NCBI GenBank assembly: GCA_964456925.1 | Contig: CAYWCX010000034.1 | Span: 1-7,496, forward strand | Source: JBAZKK01 sp964456925 | GTDB taxonomy: Bacteria; Omnitrophota; Gorgyraeia; Gygaellales; Profunditerraquicolaceae | DNA: 7,496 bases | Direction: 5' to 3' | Shown here: one piece after another, positions 1-4,792 of the stretch | Numbering within the stretch: the first letter of the stretch is position 1 | How the letters are laid out: each line of letters starts with the position of its first letter | The notes under the pieces: generated by a model | Seen by the model: only the letters and a program-made list of their open reading frames with translations | What the model was told of the DNA's origin: nothing | Database searches by the model: none | Translations under genes and position numbers: made by a program

Positions 1-545
1 AAATGCAGCGGCACCGGCCTTTTTTCTTCAATTACGGTTTTAACGGGCTTATCGTGAACCGACTCAATCCAGGCAGCAAGCTGTTTGATGTTGGGGATGG
101 TCGCGGAGAGCGCCAGGAGGGTCATATGTTGGGGGAGGAATATCAGGGATTCCTCCCAGACCGTGCCGCGCTCGGGGTTGTCAATATAATGCACCTCGTC
201 AAAGATAATCCAGCTGTAATTATCCAAACTTTCGGGCTGGTCCAGGATTTTATTGCGGAAGATTTCGGTGGTCATAATCAAAACCGGGGCATAGGGGTTT
301 ATGGAGACGTCGCCGGTAAGTATGCCGATATTATCCCCGTATTGCGCCTCGAAATCGCGGAATTTCTGGTTGGAGAGGGCTTTGATGGGCGCGGTATAAA
401 TAACGCCGGCCTGTTTGCGGATACAGGTTTCAATGACGTGCTCGGCAATCGCGGTTTTGCCCGCGCCTGTGGGGGCGGAGACAAGCACCGAAAAGCCGCC
501 GTCAATATAATCAATGGCTTCCTGCTGGAAGCGGTCGTAAATCAT
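1..545 (-). CDS. Ski2/Mtr4-like superfamily 2 DExH-box helicase, N-terminal part (cut by window edge)
   Basis: Reading the minus strand from an ATG at 545 gives 181 open codons to the window edge, so only the first RecA-like domain is visible. Superfamily 2 motifs occur in order: Q-motif-like FQQEAI (residues 6-11), Walker A APTGAGKT (24-31), motif Ia TAPIKALSNQKF (51-62), TTE (92-94), Walker B DEVH (116-119) and motif III SAT (147-149). The stretch after DEVH (YIDNPERG, then VWEES, then LSATIPN) closely resembles Ski2/Mtr4 RNA helicases and bacterial HelY-type relatives. I infer an ATP-dependent RNA (possibly DNA) helicase in the cytoplasm; its substrate cannot be told. The protein begins only five residues before the Q motif, so it lacks an N-terminal extension. 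No Shine-Dalgarno precedes the ATG, but a perfect TATAAT ends 6 nt upstream, suggesting a leaderless mRNA. An in-frame TAG at 591-593 limits any upstream extension. The C-terminal half, with motifs IV-VI, is outside the window. Confidence 0.9.
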   Translation of the reverse strand, partial: MIYDRFQQEAIDYIDGGFSVLVSAPTGAGKTAIAEHVIETCIRKQAGVIYTAPIKALSNQKFRDFEAQYGDNIGILTGDVSINPYAPVLIMTTEIFRNKILDQPESLDNYSWIIFDEVHYIDNPERGTVWEESLIFLPQHMTLLALSATIPNIKQLAAWIESVHDKPVKTVIEEKRPVPLH

Positions 546-551
546 AGGGTT

Positions 552-580
552 ATTATAATCTAAATCTATTGATTTATCTA
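552..580 (-). promoter_or_regulatory. Predicted sigma70-type promoter for the minus-strand helicase
   Basis: On the minus strand a perfect -10 box TATAAT covers 557-552. A -35-like TAGATA (4 of 6 matches to TTGACA) covers 580-575, with an exact 17-bp spacer. The -10 box ends 6 nt before the ATG at 545, so transcription should begin at or within a base or two of the start codon. There is no Shine-Dalgarno in between, which fits a leaderless transcript. The -35 is weak and could be coincidental in this AT-rich stretch. Confidence 0.5.
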
Positions 581-597
581 CGTAAAAATACTACAAT
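569..597 (+). promoter_or_regulatory. Predicted sigma70-type promoter for the DUF3786-like gene and downstream cluster
   Basis: TTGATT (569-574, 4 of 6 to TTGACA) and TACAAT (592-597, 5 of 6 to TATAAT) are separated by exactly 17 bp. The -10 box ends 7 nt before the ATG at 605, so the predicted start site coincides with the start codon and no Shine-Dalgarno is present. Its -35 box directly abuts the -35 box of the opposing promoter (575-580). A second + strand TATAAT at 554-559 could give an alternative start near 566 with a roughly 40-nt leader. Confidence 0.5.
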
Positions 598-604
598 AAG
601 AAAC

Positions 605-1156
605 ATGGGGTATGAGGCGGCGCTGGATAAGGCCTGGGATGAGCTTGCCAGGGCAGGCACCCTTAGAGAGAATAGCGTCAAGTTCCTTGCGGACGAATAC
701 GACGTAGATTTGAAATCCCGCAGGGTAATGTCCTTGTCCTGTAATACCCCGGCTAAGGACTTCAGCGCGATTTTAATTTTACATTACCTTACTGCCGTCC
801 TGAAGGGGCTGCCGCCATTAGAGCGCAGGTGGGTTTCGTTTAAGGAGGTGGCCGGGGTAGAGGGGTATTCCGCGGCTTTCCGCAAGAGAGTCGTTGAGCC
901 AATCCTGCGTAAATACGGTAATAACCCCGAAGGATTATTAAGCGTTCCGGAGAGGCTTCCTGCTCAAAAAGTCCAGGAAGGCGATGTCGGTATTATCCTG
1001 GAGGTATTTAAGGGAGTTCCGGTAATGATTTTACTCTGGCGTGCCGACGAGGAGTTCGGGCCGGAGGCGAATATGCTTTTTGACGAAAGTATCAAGCAGA
1101 TTTTCTGCGCCGAGGATGTCGTGGTGCTGGCAGGGATGATTGCCGGAGCGCTTTAG
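605..1156 (+). CDS. DUF3786-like protein of unknown function
   Basis: A 183-residue soluble protein with no signal peptide, membrane segment or known catalytic motif. I recognise a pattern like DUF3786 proteins: ILHYL (58-62), WVSFKEV (76-82), an F-x3-V-x2-P segment running into KYGNNPE (92-109), PVMILLW (139-145), DEEF (148-151) and ANMLFD (155-160), then an EDV..L C-terminal helix. The length suits that family. Its function is not established, and the assignment comes from memory of the pattern rather than a search. I chose the ATG at 605 over an in-frame TTG at 569 because that TTG lies inside the predicted -35 box and the conserved part starts after 605. The start lacks a Shine-Dalgarno and sits at the predicted transcription start. 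The gene ends 11 nt before the nuclease gene, so it probably heads the + strand operon. Confidence 0.8.
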   Translation: MGYEAALDKAWDELARAGTLRENSVKFLADEYDVDLKSRRVMSLSCNTPAKDFSAILILHYLTAVLKGLPPLERRWVSFKEVAGVEGYSAAFRKRVVEPILRKYGNNPEGLLSVPERLPAQKVQEGDVGIILEVFKGVPVMILLWRADEEFGPEANMLFDESIKQIFCAEDVVVLAGMIAGAL

Positions 1157-1167
1157 GGGAGGTTAAG

Positions 1168-1728
1168 GTGAAAAAAATTGTTGTTAGCGGGCTTATTTCA
1201 TTATTTCTGGTAACCGGTTTGCTTTTTGCCGCTGAAGAAGAGTTTAAGATTCATACCAGCGGTGACGGTAAATTCAGCATCCCCTTCGGCAAGAGTTATA
1301 GTTACACCAACATCTATATCAGGAGGGTGATTGACGGCGACACCATCCAGCTGGAGAACGGGGAGCGGGTGCGGCTAATCGGCATCGATACCCCGGAGAT
1401 GCACGAGTCCAATAAACTTTACCGCGACAGCCAGAAAAGCGGGGAGGATGTCAGGGCGATTAAAGAATTAGGGGAGCGCGCCTATCAATTTACCAGGAAC
1501 CTCATAGAAGGCAAGCGCGTAAGCCTTGAATTTGACGTGGAGAAATACGACAGGTATAACCGGCTCCTGGCTTATGTTTTTTTAAAAGACGGCACCTTTG
1601 TGAATGCCGAGATTGTCAGGCAGGGTTATGCTTCGCTTTTGACTATTCCGCCCAATGTCAGGTATGCGGATTTATTTGCCAAGTTTTACCGCGAAGCGCG
1701 CGAGAATAAGCGCGGGCTATGGAAATAA
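1168..1728 (+). CDS. Secreted thermonuclease (staphylococcal nuclease-like, SNase domain)
   Basis: A 186-residue protein beginning at GTG 1168, with Shine-Dalgarno AGGGGAGG (1155-1162) 5 nt upstream and overlapping the previous stop codon. Residues 1-22 form a signal peptide: KK, then a hydrophobic stretch ending LLFAA, without a lipobox cysteine. The protein is therefore probably exported by Sec and released or periplasmic. The SNase domain spans about 50-186. Every key residue of the S. aureus enzyme appears present: calcium ligands at D56/D58 (DGDT, 56-59), D74 and T75 in IDTPE (73-77), and catalytic R69, E77 and R132 (in DRYNRLLAY, 128-136). About 20 charged residues after E77 form a longer linker than in S. 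aureus nuclease. The expected activity is calcium-dependent cleavage of DNA and RNA to 3'-phosphate products, useful for scavenging nucleic acids. Whether it serves nutrition or DNA uptake is not shown by the sequence. Confidence 0.92.
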   Translation: MKKIVVSGLISLFLVTGLLFAAEEEFKIHTSGDGKFSIPFGKSYSYTNIYIRRVIDGDTIQLENGERVRLIGIDTPEMHESNKLYRDSQKSGEDVRAIKELGERAYQFTRNLIEGKRVSLEFDVEKYDRYNRLLAYVFLKDGTFVNAEIVRQGYASLLTIPPNVRYADLFAKFYREARENKRGLWK

Positions 1729-1741
1729 AAAGGAGGGATTT

Positions 1742-2782
1742 ATGTTAAGATTCTTAACTGCAGGTGAATCACACGGCAAGGGAATCATTGCCATATTGGA
1801 GGGGTTACCCGCAGGGTTAAAATTAGACGCGGATTTTATCAACCGCGAGTTAAAGCGCCGGCAATCCGGGTTCGGCCGCGGCAAACGCATGCACCTGGAA
1901 AAAGACCGTGCGCAAATCCTCTCCGGCTTAAAAAATAATACCACCTTAGGAAGCCCCCTGGCGATGCTGGTAGAAAACAAGGATTTCAGCATCGAAAGGT
2001 TGCCGAAGGTTTTCTCTGCCCGGCCAGGGCACGCCGATTTGGCGGGCTTACTGAAATACGGTTTTAACGATATCCGCGAAGTCCTGGAGCGCGCTTCGGC
2101 GCGCAGCACCGTCGCCACGGTAGCAATAGGAGCGGCGTGTAAAAAGCTGCTCAAGGAATTCGATATCGTTATATCCAGTAAGGTTCTTTCAATCGGCGGT
2201 GAAGTAGCGCCTGTGATGATGAAAAGAAAAATACAGGAGGCAATCAATAAGAAGGACACCGCAGGCGGGATATTTGAAGTGACCGCAGGCGGCGTTCCGG
2301 CGGGCTTGGGCAGTTACGCGCACCCTGACCGCAGGTTAGATGCGCGCCTGGCTGCGGCAATAATTTCAATCCCCGGAATTAAGGCCGTAGGGTTCGGCCT
2401 GGGGTTCGGTTTTGCCAATTATTTCGGCTCAGAGGTGCACGATGCCATTTATTACAATAAAGCCAAAGGGTATCTGCGTCGGACCAACAACGCCGGCGGC
2501 ATTGAGGGCGGTATATCCAACGGAAGCGATATCGTATTGCGCGCCTGTATGAAGCCGATTGCCACCTTGATGCGCCCGCTGGATTCGGTAAATCTGGTTA
2601 CGAAACGGCCGAGCAGGGCGAGCGTTCAGCGTTCCGATATCTGCGTGGTGGAAGCAGCGGGGGTAGTTGCGGAATCCGCGGCAGCACTGGTTTTGGCGGA
2701 TGCCTTCTTGGAGAAGTTCGGCAGCGACTCTCTAAAAGACATCAAGGGCAGTTACCGGAATTACCTGAAAAGAATCCGTTAG
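1742..2782 (+). CDS. aroC: Chorismate synthase
   Basis: A 346-residue cytoplasmic enzyme converting 5-enolpyruvylshikimate-3-phosphate to chorismate with reduced FMN, the last common step to aromatic amino acids, folate and quinones. It shows GESHG (8-12), SGFGRG in the RRQSGFGRGKR segment (about 40-50), RPGHADLAG, the ERASAR signature followed by ST, GVPAGLGS, TNNAGGIEGG, MKPI and the C-terminal RSD...AAGVVAE block. The start is ATG 1742, with Shine-Dalgarno AGGAGG (1731-1736) 5 nt upstream. An in-frame ATG at 1655 would overlap the nuclease gene by 74 nt and add non-homologous residues. The protein is somewhat shorter than typical family members (about 360). Between IGGEVAP and DTAGG there are only about 14 residues, so the usual Cys-Pro-Asp-containing segment is missing; the known functional motifs are intact. 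It follows the nuclease gene by 13 nt and precedes a spoVG-like gene, with aroK one gene further on. Confidence 0.97.
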   Translation: MLRFLTAGESHGKGIIAILEGLPAGLKLDADFINRELKRRQSGFGRGKRMHLEKDRAQILSGLKNNTTLGSPLAMLVENKDFSIERLPKVFSARPGHADLAGLLKYGFNDIREVLERASARSTVATVAIGAACKKLLKEFDIVISSKVLSIGGEVAPVMMKRKIQEAINKKDTAGGIFEVTAGGVPAGLGSYAHPDRRLDARLAAAIISIPGIKAVGFGLGFGFANYFGSEVHDAIYYNKAKGYLRRTNNAGGIEGGISNGSDIVLRACMKPIATLMRPLDSVNLVTKRPSRASVQRSDICVVEAAGVVAESAAALVLADAFLEKFGSDSLKDIKGSYRNYLKRIR

Positions 2783-2788
2783 AAATCT

Positions 2789-2823
2789 TCGCCTCCTTCG
2801 TCTATTAAGGCAGAAGGAGGTGA
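2789..2823 (+). promoter_or_regulatory. Shine-Dalgarno-sequestering hairpin in the spoVG-like leader
   Basis: CCTCCTTC (2792-2799) is perfectly complementary to GAAGGAGG (2813-2820). The stem extends outward by a G-U wobble (2791/2821), C-G (2790/2822) and T-A (2789/2823). This gives 11 pairs around a 13-nt loop (2800-2812). The 3' arm contains the entire ribosome-binding site AAGGAGGTGA (2814-2823), and the 5' arm imitates the 16S rRNA 3' end. It starts 6 nt after the aroC stop. No U-tract follows, so it is not an intrinsic terminator. The pairing is read directly from the sequence; a role in controlling translation is inferred. Confidence 0.6.
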
Positions 2824-2828
2824 TAGCA

Positions 2829-3083
2829 ATGCAAGAGTCAGATTTAAAGGTGGTGCGGCTTTACCGCCTGGATAGCGACTCCAAGACCAAGGCCTTTGTA
2901 GATATCGCACTCGGCGATTTCATCGTCAAGGGTTTAAGAGTGCTTGAGGGCAAAAAAGGTTTGTTCCTCGGCATGCCGCAGGAGAAGGCAAAGGACGGCA
3001 AGTGGTATAATGCCTTTTATCCTGTGACCAAGGAGGCGCGCGCTAACCTTACGGATGCGGTTTTAGCTGCCTACCGGCAGTAA
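2829..3083 (+). CDS. spoVG: SpoVG-family nucleic-acid-binding regulator
   Basis: An 84-residue protein matching SpoVG along its length. The N-terminal strand is LKVVRLYRL, followed by KAFVDIALGDFIVKGLRVLEG, the hallmark GLFLGMP (near residues 43-49), a KDGKWYNAFYPV segment and a C-terminal helix ending AVLAAYRQ. Family members bind DNA and RNA and regulate septation, sporulation, capsule or virulence genes in Firmicutes and Borrelia; they also occur widely in non-sporulating bacteria, so sporulation is not implied. The start is ATG 2829, 8 nt after AGGAGG within a perfect anti-16S match AAGGAGGTGA (2814-2823). A GTG at 2820 is in frame but lies within that ribosome-binding site. The gene sits between aroC and aroK with a hairpin on each side (2789-2823 and 3092-3119), which hints at expression control separate from its neighbours. 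Autoregulation through the leader hairpin is possible but unproven. Confidence 0.93.
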   Translation: MQESDLKVVRLYRLDSDSKTKAFVDIALGDFIVKGLRVLEGKKGLFLGMPQEKAKDGKWYNAFYPVTKEARANLTDAVLAAYRQ

Positions 3084-3091
3084 AAGGAAGG

Positions 3092-3119
3092 TTAAGCCCC
3101 GCCGCAAGACGGGGCTTAA
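3092..3119 (+). promoter_or_regulatory. Strong intercistronic hairpin between spoVG-like gene and aroK (weak terminator or attenuator candidate)
   Basis: TTAAGCCCCG (3092-3101) and CGGGGCTTAA (3110-3119) form a perfect 10-bp stem with an 8-nt loop. It begins 8 nt after the spoVG-like stop and ends 8 nt before the aroK ATG. The bases that follow are A-rich (AATAAAAG), with no T-run, so it lacks the U-tract of a standard intrinsic terminator on the + strand. It could partly terminate, protect the upstream mRNA's 3' end, or limit ribosome access to aroK. Confidence 0.5.
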
Positions 3120-3127
3120 AATAAAAG

Positions 3128-3694
3128 ATGAATAATGTTTATTTAGTAGGCTTTATGGGCACGGGTAAGACCGCGGTTGGTCGCGAACTCGCCCGCCAAA
3201 AGAAATGCTGCTTTGTTGACCTCGATGACTTAATCGAGCTTAAAGAAGGCAGGACGATAAGCGATATATTTGCCAGGAACGGCGAGCCGTATTTTCGCAA
3301 AACCGAGAAGGAAGTATTGAAGCAGGTGGCGCGGGAGGATGGTTTTGTGGTGGCTTGCGGCGGCGGGATCGTTATTGACAGGGATAATATTGCCATAATG
3401 AAGAAGAGCGGCAGGATAATCTGTCTGGGCGCTACCCCGCAGGTAATCCTGAAGAGGACCCGCACCTTTACGCACCGCCCGCTTTTGAACGTTATCGACC
3501 CTAAAAAGCGTATTGACCTGATGCTTAAACTCCGCGCGCCCTTTTACGCCCTTGCGGACAAGACTGTCAACACCTCGAAACTAACGATTAAAGAAGTAGT
3601 AAATAAAATTCTAAAATGGCTTAAACCTCACAAATCCCTGCATAAGCGGCCCGCTCGCAGTAAAGCAAGAGCTAAAAATAAAAAGCAGAGATGA
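3128..3694 (+). CDS. aroK: Shikimate kinase
   Basis: A 188-residue cytoplasmic P-loop kinase that phosphorylates shikimate at the 3-OH using ATP, two steps before chorismate synthase, which is encoded nearby by aroC. The Walker A is GFMGTGKT (8-15). Shikimate-contacting residues appear as D31/D33 (DLDD, 31-34), R57 in YFRKTE, GGG (78-80) and R136 in LRAPFY. The lid arginine is R117 in HRPLL (116-120). The catalytic domain ends near 165, as usual for the family. An extra tail (166-188) is unusually basic, with about eleven Lys/Arg and almost no hydrophobic residues. The ATG at 3128 follows an A-rich leader without a Shine-Dalgarno and directly after a strong hairpin; this start matches the family N-terminus. 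The stop overlaps the dprA start as ATGA (3691-3694), implying translational coupling. Confidence 0.96.
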   Translation: MNNVYLVGFMGTGKTAVGRELARQKKCCFVDLDDLIELKEGRTISDIFARNGEPYFRKTEKEVLKQVAREDGFVVACGGGIVIDRDNIAIMKKSGRIICLGATPQVILKRTRTFTHRPLLNVIDPKKRIDLMLKLRAPFYALADKTVNTSKLTIKEVVNKILKWLKPHKSLHKRPARSKARAKNKKQR

Positions 3695-4791
3695 CGCGCC
3701 TTGAGGCACTGGTAGCTTTGAATCTTACGGGTGATATCGGCAGCATAAGGTTGCATAAGCTCCTGCGTTATTTCAAGGAGCCGCAGGATGTTTTTTCTGC
3801 GCCGCAGCAGCAACTGATGCAGGTCGCAGGTATCGGGGAAAACATCGCTGCCAGAATCAGCGCTTTTAAAGAAGAGGCACTTGATGAGGAATTTGCCTTA
3901 GCCCGCAAACTTAATCTGCGCATCATTACCCAGGACGATGCCGAATATCCCGAGAACCTTCGGAATATTCCCGACCCACCGCCGGTGCTTTATCTTAAAG
4001 GTAGGCTTACTGCGGAGGATAATCTTGCACTGGCAATCGTAGGTTCGCGCCGGGCTTCTCTTTACGGCTTAAGCAGCGCCGAACATTTTGCGGGCGAGTT
4101 AGCGGGTTTGGGTTTTAGCATTGTATCCGGTATGGCGCGCGGCATTGATACCGCAGCGCACCGCGGCGCCTTAAAAGCAGGAGGCCGCACTATTGCGGTT
4201 ATCGGCAGCGGCTTTAACCACATCTATCCGCGGGAAAACCAGGGACTGGCCGAGAAGATTGCCGAGGGAGGCGCGGTAGTCTCGGAGTTCCCCGTTAACG
4301 CCAAACCCCTGAAACAGAATTTTCCCCGGCGTAACCGCGTTATCAGCGGCTTAAGCCTGGGGGTGTTGGTAGTTGAGGCAGCCAGAAACAGCGGCGCGCT
4401 TATTACCGCGGATTTTGCACTGGAGCAGGGCCGCGAGGTCTTTGCCCTCCCGGGTAAAATCGATGTCTCCACATCTTTAGGCACCAATACCTTGATTAAA
4501 CAAGGCGCAAAACTGGTTTGCGCGATAGAGGATATCCTGGAAGAGTTAAAAACGCCGTTAAAAGAAAAAGTCTTGCGGCAGAAGCAAGAAGCCGCGCCGG
4601 AAATAAAGAGAGATTTAGTTGACAACGAGGAATCCCTGTTATATAACTTGATTCCGAAGCAGGCGGTATCACTGGACGATATTATCGAGAGGAGTAACCT
4701 GGGCATTCCGCGGATATCCGCGCTGCTTTTAAAACTGAAGTTTAAAAAATTAATCCAGGAACTCCCCGGTAGAAATTTCATCAGGGCTTAA
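3691..4791 (+). CDS. dprA: DNA-processing protein DprA (Smf)
   Basis: A 366-residue cytoplasmic protein that in model species binds incoming single-stranded DNA during natural transformation and loads RecA; it is also found in bacteria not known to be competent. A helix-hairpin-helix-like region (LMQVAGIGENIAARI, 42-56) precedes the Rossmann-like core. The core shows AIVGSRRAS (115-123), SGMARGIDTAAH (146-157), GSG (172-174), a FPRRNR motif (211-216), SGALITA (234-240), ALPG (252-255) and GTNTLI (264-269). A linker leads to a C-terminal winged-helix-like domain (about 310-366), as in many full-length DprA proteins. The ATG overlaps the aroK stop by 4 nt and has no strong Shine-Dalgarno, so re-initiation after aroK is likely. 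The neighbouring topA and xer genes repeat an arrangement seen in many bacteria. Confidence 0.97.
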   Translation: MTRLEALVALNLTGDIGSIRLHKLLRYFKEPQDVFSAPQQQLMQVAGIGENIAARISAFKEEALDEEFALARKLNLRIITQDDAEYPENLRNIPDPPPVLYLKGRLTAEDNLALAIVGSRRASLYGLSSAEHFAGELAGLGFSIVSGMARGIDTAAHRGALKAGGRTIAVIGSGFNHIYPRENQGLAEKIAEGGAVVSEFPVNAKPLKQNFPRRNRVISGLSLGVLVVEAARNSGALITADFALEQGREVFALPGKIDVSTSLGTNTLIKQGAKLVCAIEDILEELKTPLKEKVLRQKQEAAPEIKRDLVDNEESLLYNLIPKQAVSLDDIIERSNLGIPRISALLLKLKFKKLIQELPGRNFIRA

Positions 4792-4792
4792 T

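Noticed and set aside
3..563. Open + strand frame of 186 codons
   Set aside because: It is antisense to a clear helicase with ordered superfamily 2 motifs, and its translation resembles no known family.
569..604. TTG start giving a 12-residue N-terminal extension of the DUF3786-like protein
   Set aside because: It overlaps the predicted -35 box, adds residues without family similarity and has no Shine-Dalgarno; ATG 605 fits better.
1655..1741. N-terminally extended AroC starting at 1655
   Set aside because: The extension overlaps the nuclease gene by 74 nt in another frame; ATG 1742 has AGGAGG at the right distance and begins the conserved AroC N-terminus.
1717..2259. Minus-strand frame of 180 codons inside aroC
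   Set aside because: It is a shadow of aroC with no recognisable domain or ribosome-binding site.
2789..2823. Intrinsic terminator after aroC
   Set aside because: There is a strong stem but no U-tract after it, and the 3' arm is the ribosome-binding site of the next gene.
2820..2828. GTG start for the spoVG-like gene
   Set aside because: It lies within the perfect Shine-Dalgarno AAGGAGGTGA that serves the ATG at 2829.
4224..4781. Minus-strand frame of 185 codons inside dprA
   Set aside because: It is antisense to the conserved DprA core; its low-complexity Ser/Leu-rich translation is typical of a shadow frame.
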